A stretch of DNA of 50,696 bases. Origin: CAZHOV01 sp964534315. GTDB taxonomy: Bacteria; Bacteroidota; Bacteroidia; Chitinophagales; Saprospiraceae. A program made the position numbers and the translations under genes. The stretch is from contig CAZHOV010000016.1 in assembly GCA_964534315.1 (NCBI GenBank), positions 1 through 50,696 of the forward strand, written 5' to 3'. Under the pieces are notes generated by a model. It had not been told where the DNA came from. It ran no database searches and worked only from the letters and a program-made list of their open reading frames with translations. This document shows positions 8,262 through 17,029 of this stretch, piece by piece (position 1 is the stretch's first letter; every line of letters begins with the position of its first letter).

Positions 8262-9446
8262 CTGGAAATAGACGGCCTTCAAATAAGCGCCTTCCGGAAA
8301 ACCTATGGGATGGTCGATATCGTGAAAGGTGCGCTCCAGCTCTTTATACTTTCGACCAGAGCGGTCAAGAGCCCGGATACTCGCTTCAAAAAACTCATCT
8401 GCTTTCACTCGACTTGAGCAAGAAGCCAGCAATAAAACACCTCCCTTGTTCACCAATCGAACAGCCAGAGCGGCTAATCGAAAATAGCTATTCAATGCCC
8501 GCTCTCGTTCCTCCTCTTTTTTGGCAAAAGAAGGAGGATCGACGATAACCAAATCAAATCGTTTACCTTGTTTGAATAACTGCTCTAAGCCTTCAAAGGC
8601 ATCTTGAGCTAAAGTTTTATGACGGGGATTATCAACGTTTAGCATCACATTTTTCTTGGCCATTTCTAAAGCCTGGGCACTGATATCCAAACTGGTCACC
8701 TCTTTTGCTCCTCCCGCCAGGGCATGCACCGAAAAGCCGCCGGCATAAGAGAACACATCCAATACCGATTTCCCTTTCGACAACTCCCCTACTCTTTTCC
8801 GGTTGTGCCGATGGTCTAAGAAGAAACCCGTTTTATGGCCTCTAATAACATTCGCGGAAAATTTAAGGCCATGCTCTTTGAAGATAATCTCTTCTTTTTC
8901 TAATGTTCCATGAATCACTTTACCTTCGTGCAATTCTTTCAATAGCTCTTTTCGCTGTTGAAGATTCCTACTCATCCGCAGCACAATTGTTTTGACCGTT
9001 GAAACATTGACAAGAGCAGAGACAATTTGCGCCACAAACGGTAGCCAGATCGGAGAATATAACTTCAAGACCAAAACATCGGCATAGACGTCAGCTATAA
9101 GGCCAGGAAGGCCGTCATTTTCTCCGTGAATTAGTCGATAACTATTGGTATCGGTAAGTAAGATTGGTAAACGCTTTTCAAAAGCCTGCTTTACCTTTTT
9201 ATCAAACCAGGTCGCATCAATTTTAGCCGGCTTTTTAAATTGGATGAGTTTGATCTGGATAGGAGAAAAAGGATCATAAAGACCTAAGGCGAGAAAGTTA
9301 TTTTTTTTGTTGTCATAGATAATGGCCAGATCACCTGCCTGGCCATCACCTTTTATATTTTTGATGGAATTTTCAAAAACCCATGGATGCTCCTTTCGGA
9401 TCATCCGTTCAGCAGCCTTCGAAACTTTTACAGCAAGTCGATTCAT
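8247..9446 (-). CDS. Class I rRNA methyltransferase, RlmI-like
   Basis: The 399-residue protein has an N-terminal PUA-type region (KEHPWVFENSIKNIKGDGQAG) and a Rossmann methyltransferase domain. Motifs are HKTGFFLDHRHNRK, the SAM loop VLDVFSYAGGFSVHA, and DPPSFAKK with an SCSS segment near the end. This matches the RlmI group, which methylates a cytosine in 23S rRNA (m5C1962 in E. coli). It could equally be a paralogue with another rRNA target. It lies 11 bp downstream of the DksA-like gene on the same strand, so the two may be co-transcribed. Confidence 0.88.
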   Translation of the reverse strand: MNRLAVKVSKAAERMIRKEHPWVFENSIKNIKGDGQAGDLAIIYDNKKNNFLALGLYDPFSPIQIKLIQFKKPAKIDATWFDKKVKQAFEKRLPILLTDTNSYRLIHGENDGLPGLIADVYADVLVLKLYSPIWLPFVAQIVSALVNVSTVKTIVLRMSRNLQQRKELLKELHEGKVIHGTLEKEEIIFKEHGLKFSANVIRGHKTGFFLDHRHNRKRVGELSKGKSVLDVFSYAGGFSVHALAGGAKEVTSLDISAQALEMAKKNVMLNVDNPRHKTLAQDAFEGLEQLFKQGKRFDLVIVDPPSFAKKEEERERALNSYFRLAALAVRLVNKGGVLLLASCSSRVKADEFFEASIRALDRSGRKYKELERTFHDIDHPIGFPEGAYLKAVYFQLLDD

Positions 9447-9457
9447 TAGAAAGAGCT

Positions 9458-10048
9458 TTACTCTTCCTCAAAAGTAATATCCTCTTCCATGTTTTCAAGG
9501 GAAACGATGAATTTATTTGCTTCCTCCTCCTCTTCAAAATCGTCGAAGTCAAATGCTTCTTCGGGTTTCACTTGTTTGGGTTTGGATGGTGCTTTAACTA
9601 TTTTGGAAATGACTTTAGGACTGGAAGCTTTGTCACGGTTCCCGCTAGCTGGTCGGTTCTTTTTCTTTAGTTTCTCCGCTTCTTGTTGCTCCTCCAGTTG
9701 AATACCTTCTAAACTTTTGGTGGTGCCCGGCAATGCCAGCAGCCTTCTTTTATCAATTAACTTTCCGGTTACTTCGCAGATCCCAAAGGTTTTCTTTTCA
9801 ATGCGTTTTAGGGCTAGTTGGAATTCCTGGATTTCTTTCCGCTGGTTATTCAGGAAATTGGTTAGCATTTCCAAATTCCCAAAGAGATTGGACTCATCCG
9901 AAATATCGGCGTGATCAGCTTCTCTATTCTCATTGATCTCTGTTATTTGCTCTTGATAAAACGCTAACTTGCGCTCTGCTCTTTCTAGCTTTCTTTCAAT
10001 AAGTAGTTTAAATTCCTGAAGATCCATATCAGAATAACGCGTAGACAT
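9458..10048 (-). CDS. TraR/DksA-like protein with long acidic tail
   Basis: I place the start at the ATG at 10048 (MSTRYSDMDLQEFKLL); an upstream TTG would add four residues. Residues 1-110 form the helical hairpin of the DksA/TraR family followed by FGICEVTGKLIDKRRLLALP. As in many Bacteroidota homologues the zinc-binding cysteines are reduced to one. The C-terminal 80 residues are a Lys/Pro-rich linker and a run of Glu/Asp (FDFDDFEEEEEA) that is longer than in ordinary family members. The family acts at the RNA polymerase secondary channel; a transcription role here is inferred. Total length is 196 residues. Confidence 0.75.
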   Translation of the reverse strand: MSTRYSDMDLQEFKLLIERKLERAERKLAFYQEQITEINENREADHADISDESNLFGNLEMLTNFLNNQRKEIQEFQLALKRIEKKTFGICEVTGKLIDKRRLLALPGTTKSLEGIQLEEQQEAEKLKKKNRPASGNRDKASSPKVISKIVKAPSKPKQVKPEEAFDFDDFEEEEEANKFIVSLENMEEDITFEEE

Positions 10049-10182
10049 ACTGGCCTTCAAATTTTTTATTTGATATTTTATTTAATGGTGCTATTCTTTA
10101 ATCGGGATAAAGACGATCAATTCGAAAATCGTCACCTGATTTGAATACTTTTTTTGAAAAAATTTGGATTTCGGTTTCTTAA

Positions 10183-10689
10183 CTACCTGTAAAACTCAAA
10201 ATCATTCATCCTATAATCGCTGGAATTAAGGCTTGGAGCTTTTTCCTTTTTAAAATCAACATCACGCTGAAGAAAATAAACATCTGTAGTTGTGGATAAG
10301 ACTTCACCCGTTTTGGTAAGTCTACGTTTCTTAATGACTAAATCCAATTTTACGTCACCGTCGACATCAGTAATAAAACTTTCCATTTGATTGCAATAGA
10401 GTAAATCACAGTTGAATTGAGCCAATATAGCTTTTTCTACTAATTCCCCTGCGGCTAGTTCAAAAATACTGATCTTTCGGAAACCTGCGTCATCGTCTAA
10501 TTCGATAATATATAATTCAGAATTGATTCCATCTACAGCAAATAAAGCTCTTGGATCATTGTCAAGATTATCTGCATAGGAACCGGTGAGGTCCTGAAAA
10601 AGACCAAAATAGCGACGTTCAATTTTGGGTGATGGCTTAGGTGTTACTTTAGTTTTTGCTTTATTTAAGTGGATATGAAGATTACCCAC
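10183..10689 (-). CDS. Protein of unknown family next to the pYEATS gene
   Basis: I do not recognise this 168-residue protein. It has no signal peptide or membrane segment. It has a Pro/Lys-rich N-terminal stretch, then a beta-rich body with a DVDGDVKLDLVIKK segment resembling an FG-GAP or DxDxDG calcium loop. The only start in frame is GTG at 10689. Just upstream (about 10690-10780) another frame is open without a start codon and reads protein-like (KYWKISKGSNRYHPLN..), and a single-base frame change would join it to this ORF. The gene may therefore be 5'-damaged, or the annotated start may be correct. It is 100 bp downstream of the pYEATS gene on the same strand. Confidence 0.55.
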   Translation of the reverse strand: MGNLHIHLNKAKTKVTPKPSPKIERRYFGLFQDLTGSYADNLDNDPRALFAVDGINSELYIIELDDDAGFRKISIFELAAGELVEKAILAQFNCDLLYCNQMESFITDVDGDVKLDLVIKKRRLTKTGEVLSTTTDVYFLQRDVDFKKEKAPSLNSSDYRMNDFEFYR

Positions 10690-10789
10690 ATTTCGGTGTC
10701 AGCTACATGTTCGATATTTAGCGGGTGGTAGCGATTCGATCCTTTAGAAATTTTCCAGTATTTAGGGGATATTCGTCTGAATAGTAATT

Positions 10790-11209
10790 TTATTTTATAA
10801 ATCCTTCATTTTCCCAGGCTATTTTATCGCTCTTCAATTCATTACCATAATTTAAATAATGTTCCATGGTGATTACTCTTCCTTTCATATCTTCTATTTC
10901 TACCTTAACGGTAAAGAAACCCCAGGTCCACAAAACCAGCGCGCAGTTGGAATTACTGGCTTTACGTTCAACCATTTTGACCGGATTAGGGAAAGACTTA
11001 TGAAGGTAATACTTTACAGATTTCACAAAAGGAAGATCAGGACCTTCCAAATAAAGCCAGACTTTGTAGAAGGTCTTATCCTTTTTAGATTCATCTTTTT
11101 TGGAAAGAGCGTGTTTTTTGAAATGAGCAATATATTTTTGTTTTTCATCTGTACAATTCGGATCAAAAATGGAATCTTTGACGTCTAGATTATAGGTTTT
11201 GACTTGCAT
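10790..11209 (-). CDS. Prokaryotic YEATS-domain (pYEATS) protein
   Basis: The protein has 139 residues and is probably soluble. Residues 47-120 carry the YEATS-like beta-sandwich pattern: YKVWLYLEGP, then VKYYLHKSFPNPVK (65-78), then LVLWTWGFFTVKVEIED (91-107), an arrangement like the V-x-Y-x-LH-x-SFPNP ... GWG-x-F-x-V core of YEATS proteins. In eukaryotes YEATS domains read acylated lysines. Prokaryotic versions have been predicted to act in conflict or signalling systems, often next to membrane proteins. Here the neighbour upstream is a three-helix membrane protein, 63 bp away on the same strand. The family call rests on motif reading; the system-level role is inference. Confidence 0.7.
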   Translation of the reverse strand: MQVKTYNLDVKDSIFDPNCTDEKQKYIAHFKKHALSKKDESKKDKTFYKVWLYLEGPDLPFVKSVKYYLHKSFPNPVKMVERKASNSNCALVLWTWGFFTVKVEIEDMKGRVITMEHYLNYGNELKSDKIAWENEGFIK

Positions 11210-11272
11210 TTCGCTTGTTTTTTCTTATTACTTTAGTTGTATTCTAATAACAGGTCTATGGCAGTTTTACAT

Positions 11273-11782
11273 TTATCCTACTGCCTGATCTGGATCTTGT
11301 ATATTGATTTCTGGCGCCGGAATAATTTCTTCATCCGGCAAATTTACGACGTTTTGATTTGATGGAATGGTGTTCGTTGTTGTAGTGACCACCTGATTCG
11401 ATCTTGCTGCTGATTCTCCAAAATAATAACCGATAATAGACCCTAACAAGCCCCCTAATGAAGCAATTACTAATTGCAGCGCTTCCATCTTTTGGTCGAA
11501 GGTAGGAGCGGTAGTCATCGAATAAATGATCAGTCCCGTAAAAATGATAACAATGACAAGCGCCAAAAGGTGCTTAAAATCGTCAATAATGTTCGCAAAA
11601 AATTGAGAAATGATGTAACTGACATTCATATATTCAGTTGAAGCCTGGCTTCTGGTTTTGTATCGCCCCCAGCGGAATATCCTTGCCAGCCAATTGATCA
11701 CAAATAGCAAAACAAATACTAAAATAATCAGGATCAAGATTCCATTCCAATGGGTTTCCAGAAAATTGAAAAAGTCTACCAT
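11273..11782 (-). CDS. Small membrane protein upstream of pYEATS
   Basis: The protein has 169 residues with three hydrophobic segments: about 13-34 (GILILIILVFVLLFVINWLA), 71-90 (LLALVIVIIFTGLIIYSM) and 100-122 (LQLVIASLGGLLGSIIGYYFG). The last 45 residues are polar and Thr/Asn/Pro-rich and probably cytoplasmic or exposed. The GGLLGSIIGYYFG segment is a glycine-zipper-like helix seen in several unrelated small membrane proteins. I cannot assign a named family. It is the first gene of the putative minus-strand set that continues with pYEATS. Confidence 0.7.
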   Translation of the reverse strand: MVDFFNFLETHWNGILILIILVFVLLFVINWLARIFRWGRYKTRSQASTEYMNVSYIISQFFANIIDDFKHLLALVIVIIFTGLIIYSMTTAPTFDQKMEALQLVIASLGGLLGSIIGYYFGESAARSNQVVTTTTNTIPSNQNVVNLPDEEIIPAPEINIQDPDQAVG

Positions 11783-11845
11783 GATTTCATTGGTTTAAAT
11801 TGAACAATTGAATGGGTAAGATAGTAAAGAAAATTTACTTCCAAT

Positions 11846-13384
11846 TTAATGGTCTATTGTAGTATTCTCTAAAATGACATAAGGAACCCCTCTTTTCACC
11901 CATTCCTCCACCAATCCCATTTTTGGAATGACCTCGAAAGCCAGTGAACCCAGAATGAGATCAACATCGCCATCCTCATCCATATCAGCACTATCCATAA
12001 CAATCCACCTACCGGCAGAAACTTGTTCAAAAGTGTAGGCTTCAAACTGATAATCTCCTTTGTTTTCCAGATAGACGAATCCTTCTTCCGGCCTGTTCTT
12101 AAAATCGGGGAAGAACGAAATAGCTGCAATATCAATATCTCCATCCTGGTCATAGTCATCCGGAATAGCTCCATAAGCGCCATTAAGCGGAATAAATTGC
12201 TTTTCTTTGAACTGGTTTTTTCCGTCATTTAAAAATATGCGTATACCATGATAAAATTTCTTAATGGGCTGATAATCAGCATTATCGACGCAGGTATAAA
12301 TAATATCTTCAAACCCATCCTTATTGAAATCGTATAGATTGAAATAACTAGATCCATAAGAAGAATGAAAAGATAAGACCTGTTCTTCCCGAAACTTTCC
12401 ATTTCCTTCATTGAAATAGATAAAAACACCTTCATCCCCCTGCGCCATAAGAGCGATAATATCCAGCATACCATCATTATTCAAATCTAGAGGGTAAGCC
12501 TTTATCGCTCCGGGTTTATTCCGAAGAATCTTCTTATCGTATTGGTTATCACCAAGGTTTTTCCACCAGGCGAGCGCTCCTGTCCATTTGGCAAATTCAC
12601 AAGTGAGGATATCTTCCTGTCCGTCCCCGTCAAAGTCGGCAAAGGCGCTATGTACAGGACGCTGGAGCCCTTCCAGCAGCACTTTCGGTCTAGACTCGCC
12701 CGATTTTGGTAATTCTAGAAGAATGCCAGAGGGGGCATCCGTTGGAGAAAAAGATCCCATACTGGTCACTTTTAATGCTTGTGGCGTTTCATGGAGCCAA
12801 ACTGCACCTTCAAGGACATTTGCAGCATTAACCAAATTGCGTTGATGATCAAACTGGTATAAACGCTTAGTATGCGCATCTCCCAATATAAGACCAGCAT
12901 CCGTAAACCGAACCAGCGTAGTGCTAGGAGGTGAAAGTTTATAGTTTGAAGGTATTGGTCTGAAATGCTTTAACCCCGTTTGAATGGACAAGGTGTTGGG
13001 TTTTGGAAGTTGCTCAGGAGCGTTATTGAGATAATATTGCTGAATTTCCTGCCACAGAGCTGCTCCGATAGTCGGCTTTGCCGGAAAAACGTTGGCCTTT
13101 TCCACCTGTACTCCACCCGGTCCTTTTTCAATCAGCTCTTTTCTGGTCTGTTCGTCAGGGTAAAACCCGAGCATATAACCCATACGAGGCAATACATACT
13201 CCTTCCAGGTCTTTTTATCCAGATATTCAGGCTCGGGTGTGGCATGGCAGGAACCACAATAAATGGAAGCTAATTGCTTACCTTTAGAGCCCTCCCCGGC
13301 AGCCTCACCTTTTTTGGGACTATCTGTACAGTAAACACCGAGTAAAAGGCAAAGAAATAATATAAGCTTAACTTTTAATTTCAT
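11846..13384 (-). CDS. Exported FG-GAP/VCBS repeat protein with N-terminal c-type heme site
   Basis: The protein has 512 residues. The N-terminus is a signal sequence with a cysteine at 19 (LLLGVYC), possibly a lipoprotein signal although the -1 Tyr is not a classical lipobox. A single CxxCH (YCGSCH, residues 42-47) indicates covalent heme c binding. Residues 150-510 are FG-GAP/VCBS repeats with calcium-loop motifs such as DFDGDGQEDIL, DLNNDGMLDII, DFNKDGFEDII, DYDQDGDIDIA and DMDEDGDVDLI, predicting a beta-propeller. It is likely an envelope protein of unknown substrate. It sits near a di-heme peroxidase, which suggests an electron-transfer theme but not a shared operon. Confidence 0.85.
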   Translation of the reverse strand: MKLKVKLILFLCLLLGVYCTDSPKKGEAAGEGSKGKQLASIYCGSCHATPEPEYLDKKTWKEYVLPRMGYMLGFYPDEQTRKELIEKGPGGVQVEKANVFPAKPTIGAALWQEIQQYYLNNAPEQLPKPNTLSIQTGLKHFRPIPSNYKLSPPSTTLVRFTDAGLILGDAHTKRLYQFDHQRNLVNAANVLEGAVWLHETPQALKVTSMGSFSPTDAPSGILLELPKSGESRPKVLLEGLQRPVHSAFADFDGDGQEDILTCEFAKWTGALAWWKNLGDNQYDKKILRNKPGAIKAYPLDLNNDGMLDIIALMAQGDEGVFIYFNEGNGKFREEQVLSFHSSYGSSYFNLYDFNKDGFEDIIYTCVDNADYQPIKKFYHGIRIFLNDGKNQFKEKQFIPLNGAYGAIPDDYDQDGDIDIAAISFFPDFKNRPEEGFVYLENKGDYQFEAYTFEQVSAGRWIVMDSADMDEDGDVDLILGSLAFEVIPKMGLVEEWVKRGVPYVILENTTIDH

Positions 13385-13440
13385 GTCCCTCTGCGGTTAG
13401 TTTGTAAATTCGGTTGGACGTTTAAGAAATCAACTGTAAT

Positions 13441-13629
13441 ATGAAAAAGAAAATCATTTATCTGGCTTTTTCTCTTGCTTTAATTTTTCAATTCCCCCTT
13501 TTTGTTTCCAATGCTGATGGTCCGAGTCCAGGAAGGACCGGAGCTCCTGGAGAAAGTAATTGCATGGAATCTTGCCATATTGGAAATCCACTTAATGCTC
13601 CCGGAGGAGTACTAGATTTTAAAAAGTAA
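13441..13629 (+). pseudogene. Truncated secreted protein with a CxxxCH heme-like motif
   Basis: A 62-codon ORF encodes a good signal peptide (MKKKIIYLAFSLALIFQFPL) followed by GRTGAPGESNCMESCHIG. That block is typical of the N-terminus of larger secreted Bacteroidota proteins with a GHTGAPG...C...CHxG motif, which normally continue into one or more beta domains and a sorting domain. Here a stop follows 14 residues after the motif. I regard it as a truncated remnant, though a small heme- or metal-binding secreted peptide cannot be excluded. It is divergent from the FG-GAP gene (56 bp apart). Confidence 0.55.
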
Positions 13630-13650
13630 TGGTTTCCGATTAGTTTTTTG

Positions 13651-13738
13651 TTAACCACAGAGGCACTAAAATATTTTCATTCTAATGTTATTTCTTTTTC
13701 ATTTTCTTTCATTTAAGAACCCGCACTTATGTGGTTAA
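13651..13738. repeat. Long-spaced inverted repeat between convergent genes
   Basis: TTAACCACA (13651-13659) is perfectly complementary to TGTGGTTAA (13730-13738), with a 70-bp AT-rich spacer. The left arm continues AACCACAGAGGCAC. It may be a small mobile repeat with terminal inverted arms, or a weak bidirectional terminator between the truncated heme-motif gene and the peroxidase gene. Confidence 0.4.
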
Positions 13739-13743
13739 ATCTA

Positions 13744-15096
13744 TTAATAAACCCCACCGACTACCCGGTTATTCAACTCCTCATTCTTATCAATGCTAGG
13801 CAATCGCTCAGGGACACTTGTAATTCCTTTTGTATCTGTTAGCGCTTCCATAAAGGAAACGATGTCGGCAACTTCGTCTTTGGTGAGATTAAGTTGATCA
13901 CCTGGAAGAGTTTGAGTAGGCACATCAAGCCCCAAGCCCAGGCCGCTACCAATATTATAAAAATTCACCACTTCTTCCAAAGAATCATATACTCCGTTGT
14001 GCATGTAAGGAGCTGTAAGCGCTACGTTTCTGGTGGTGGTCTTGAACGAATATTTATAAAACGGCGCTTCTTCCTTGATCATTCCATTGGCAATCCTGCC
14101 CAGGTCGGGATCAATCTCAGGGTTAATCGTATCTTTAGTGGCAGGAACACCAAGAACCTCAGAATCGGTATCCTGAAATAAAGGTGGTACGTTTCCATTA
14201 AAGATCGGTGCAAAATGGCAAGTACCGCAAGCACCTTTACCCATAAATAAGTTGAACCCTCGCTTTACAGATTCATCAATCTGGTCAATTTCACCTCGCA
14301 CATATTGATCAAAAGGGCTGTTGAAAGCCGTTATAGAAGCAACATATTCGGTAATTGCCATTTCAATGGTCCATTTGGCGATAGGCTTATTAACCCCAGG
14401 GAAAGCACTCTCAAATAATTCGATATACTCAGAGCTTTGAGCGATACGTTCGGTAATTTGTTCAAAATCTGAATTAAACTCTTCCTCATTAAAAACCACA
14501 TGTTCCATTTGGCCTTTTAGCAATTCGAGCCGCATATCGTAGAAATAGCGTTCGGCATAAATGGAATTGATGAGGATGGGTGAATTGCGCTGGATCTTAC
14601 CTTCAAAATTAAGGGCCATACTCTTGTTCAAACCATCTGTAAAACCCAACTTAGGGTTATGACAGGAAGCGCACGAACGTTGATTATTGGCAGATAACAC
14701 GGGGTCAAAGAACAGCAACTGCCCAAGCGCTATCTTCTCCTTCCTTTTCTGATCATTTGGATCTAGTTTGGTATAATAAGTTGCATTCAAAAAGTCTTTT
14801 GCTATTTGCGGGTCGATGTGGCTAAAGAGAAATTCAACTTTTTTAAATGCATTTCTGCTTGCCGTATGAGCAGCTTGAAGTTTATTAATACTGACTTCAG
14901 AAGACTGAAGACTTTGAGCTGCTTCAGAATAGTCCTCTAAGCTGTTAGAAAAATCTTCCAAGCCAGATAGATACCATTGTTTTATATCCTGAATTCTTTT
15001 GGCCTCGGCCGTATTACTGAAAGATAGGAAACCGATCAGATAAATCCCCAAGAGGACCAAAAGAACACTATAAATTTTTAAGCCTCTTCGCTTCAT
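13744..15096 (-). CDS. Di-heme cytochrome c peroxidase (MauG/CCP family)
   Basis: The protein has 450 residues with one N-terminal hydrophobic segment (about 8-26) that anchors or exports it. Residues 30-110 are a helical extension found in Bacteroidota versions. Two heme c sites are present: CASCH at 142-146 with NPKLGFTDG after it, and CGTCH at 290-294. A PYMHNGVYDSLEEVV segment near 375 carries the usual distal Met/His region, and NLTKDEVADIVSFMEAL closes the second domain. The family reduces hydrogen peroxide in the periplasm or, in MauG-like cases, oxidises protein side chains. Which one applies is not decidable from sequence alone. Confidence 0.9.
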   Translation of the reverse strand: MKRRGLKIYSVLLVLLGIYLIGFLSFSNTAEAKRIQDIKQWYLSGLEDFSNSLEDYSEAAQSLQSSEVSINKLQAAHTASRNAFKKVEFLFSHIDPQIAKDFLNATYYTKLDPNDQKRKEKIALGQLLFFDPVLSANNQRSCASCHNPKLGFTDGLNKSMALNFEGKIQRNSPILINSIYAERYFYDMRLELLKGQMEHVVFNEEEFNSDFEQITERIAQSSEYIELFESAFPGVNKPIAKWTIEMAITEYVASITAFNSPFDQYVRGEIDQIDESVKRGFNLFMGKGACGTCHFAPIFNGNVPPLFQDTDSEVLGVPATKDTINPEIDPDLGRIANGMIKEEAPFYKYSFKTTTRNVALTAPYMHNGVYDSLEEVVNFYNIGSGLGLGLDVPTQTLPGDQLNLTKDEVADIVSFMEALTDTKGITSVPERLPSIDKNEELNNRVVGGVY

Positions 15097-15125
15097 TACT
15101 CAAAGATTTTTGAAAAAATTTGTAG

Positions 15126-15163
15126 AAAAAAAAGAGGACCCCAAAAGTGTATAAGGGGTCCTC
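15126..15163 (-). terminator. Intrinsic terminator of the PhoX-like gene
   Basis: A 9-bp stem GAGGACCCC (15134-15142)/GGGGTCCTC (15155-15163) with a 12-nt loop is followed, on the minus strand, by a run of eight T. It lies about 28 bp after the stop of the minus-strand gene ending at 15191. Confidence 0.85.
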
Positions 15164-15190
15164 AAAAGTATTTTAAAAGAAAGGTCTTAA

Positions 15191-17029
15191 TTACTTAGAC
15201 TGTACGATAACTTTTCTGGTTGTTCCATCAGCAGTTTGAAGGAAGTAAGCACCAGGAGTGAAATTAGAAACGTCGATGCTGTTTACATTTCTGTAAACGT
15301 TAAGACGATTTCCGTTAGCATCGTAGATAGCAGCATCAACTACTTCGCTGAATCGAAGTTCGCGTGCAACTGGGTTAGGATAAATCTCAAAACCAGCTTC
15401 TTCAGCTTGCTTAACTTCTTCAAGAGCAGTTACCATTCTGTCCCATCCGGTAATAGCATAAGTTAAAGAGTTGTCATAAGGAGCTGGGTTTGCAGTACTT
15501 GGGTGCTGAGAGTTGATGAAAAGCGTCTTTCCATCAGGAGTTGGGCAAGCACCAGTAATTTCTGCACCATAAGGAGCAACAGAGATTCTGATTAGATCAT
15601 CTTCAGTAGGATTCTCAATACTCATGTCAAGCATCCAAGCTTCGCACGTTCTTGTGGCAACACCAGCAGGAACACGACCGTTAGAAGTACCATTAAGGTC
15701 TTCAAGAATAAGCATGTAGCTTTGACCGTTGATGGTCATTACGTTCATACCATCAGGGTTAGAAAGGTGCTTGTCAGGGTATTGGCTGATCGTTGGGCTA
15801 TCCTCAAAGTATGGACCTGCTTCAAGATAAACAGAAACATCCCAAGTGGTAGCATCTAACTTAAGTACTCGTCCGTAGTAGTCCCAGTATTCGTCATCAT
15901 TAGGGCTGCTAACTCCTTGCTCTGCAGCTCTTGCGATATGGTGAGGAGCATGAACCGCACCGTCAGCATTTTCACCTTCCCAACGAGAACCAGGATTATC
16001 ACGGCCGGTTTCTGCCATAAAGATATCTCCAGAAGCAGGATCGTAAGCAACCCACTCTAAACGGTTGTACATTGTTGCACCAGCAGCGATTGCCTGATCA
16101 GTAGCAGCAAGTACATCATCCATTGTTTCAACAGATAATTCTACCCATCGAGAAGGAGCATCATGCTTGTGCGCATATAGGGTACCAGAAGTGAAATCAC
16201 CTGGTGTGTCTGCTTCAAAACGGATAAGGAAACCAGGAGTAGCGTCGCCACCTAAGAATACGTTTCTGTTGTCAGGAAGAATAACACCACCTTCAAATGG
16301 GAAACGACCCCAGTTGTACTGCTTTCTGATCGCAACAGCTTGCTTAGGATCAATTTCTACCATGTAGTTGTAGTTCTCGTACTTCTGAACTTGAGATCCA
16401 TCATACTGAGCAAAACCGTTAGAAACAGTTTGTCCGTTGACCGTACCTTGACCAATGATGAAGTCAGAAGTATCACGGTCAGCGATAGAAGAGTTGCTAG
16501 AACGGAACCACTCTTCTGCAGTCCAGATACGACCGTCAGCAGCAGAAGTGATACCAGAACAGTTCATACCGGTTTCTCCAACAGTGTTAACGAAATCAAC
16601 GTTGAAGAATTTACCAGAACGACCATCATCCAATGTTTGGTCCATAATTTCTAGTAATTCCGTGTCTGCATTTCGCTGTACGCGGAATACGGTCATTCCA
16701 CCACCATCACCAATGTTGTCATCGGCAAGAATCATTTCATGGTTTACAGAAACCCAACCAAGAGACTGGCCAGAGTCATCTGGAGTGAAACCGATAAAAT
16801 CGTGCCACTGCTTAGCAGGTGCAGTACCCGCAGGATTACCATAAGTAGCAGTAGTTTGAACTTCGTCAACACCACCTACAAAAAGTACCTGGTAGTCAAG
16901 TGGAGAAGCAGGTAAAATAACCTGATCTGTCAAAAAATCAACTTCAATAGAAGGATCAAACATGATCTGTGCCTTCAAACCCAAAGTTGATACAGTAAGG
17001 GCTAAGATAAATAGTAAAGATTTACGCAT
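15191..17029 (-). CDS. PhoX-like (DUF839) secreted protein with T9SS sorting domain
   Basis: The protein has 612 residues with a signal peptide (MRKSLLFILALTVSTLGLKAQ). The body has PhoX-family features: GWVSVNHEMIL near residue 92-102, the segment ETGMNCSGITSAADGRIWTAEEW around 153-175, repeated beta-propeller blades, and HAPHHIAR about 355. PhoX enzymes are calcium-dependent alkaline phosphatases, but many DUF839 members are not proven phosphatases. The last 75 residues form a T9SS type A domain (FEIYPNPVARELRFSE ... GAYFLQTADG), so the protein should be exported and anchored or released at the surface. Codon usage is regular and the gene is preceded by a long non-coding region, suggesting an individually regulated transcript. 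Confidence 0.82.
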   Translation of the reverse strand: MRKSLLFILALTVSTLGLKAQIMFDPSIEVDFLTDQVILPASPLDYQVLFVGGVDEVQTTATYGNPAGTAPAKQWHDFIGFTPDDSGQSLGWVSVNHEMILADDNIGDGGGMTVFRVQRNADTELLEIMDQTLDDGRSGKFFNVDFVNTVGETGMNCSGITSAADGRIWTAEEWFRSSNSSIADRDTSDFIIGQGTVNGQTVSNGFAQYDGSQVQKYENYNYMVEIDPKQAVAIRKQYNWGRFPFEGGVILPDNRNVFLGGDATPGFLIRFEADTPGDFTSGTLYAHKHDAPSRWVELSVETMDDVLAATDQAIAAGATMYNRLEWVAYDPASGDIFMAETGRDNPGSRWEGENADGAVHAPHHIARAAEQGVSSPNDDEYWDYYGRVLKLDATTWDVSVYLEAGPYFEDSPTISQYPDKHLSNPDGMNVMTINGQSYMLILEDLNGTSNGRVPAGVATRTCEAWMLDMSIENPTEDDLIRISVAPYGAEITGACPTPDGKTLFINSQHPSTANPAPYDNSLTYAITGWDRMVTALEEVKQAEEAGFEIYPNPVARELRFSEVVDAAIYDANGNRLNVYRNVNSIDVSNFTPGAYFLQTADGTTRKVIVQSK

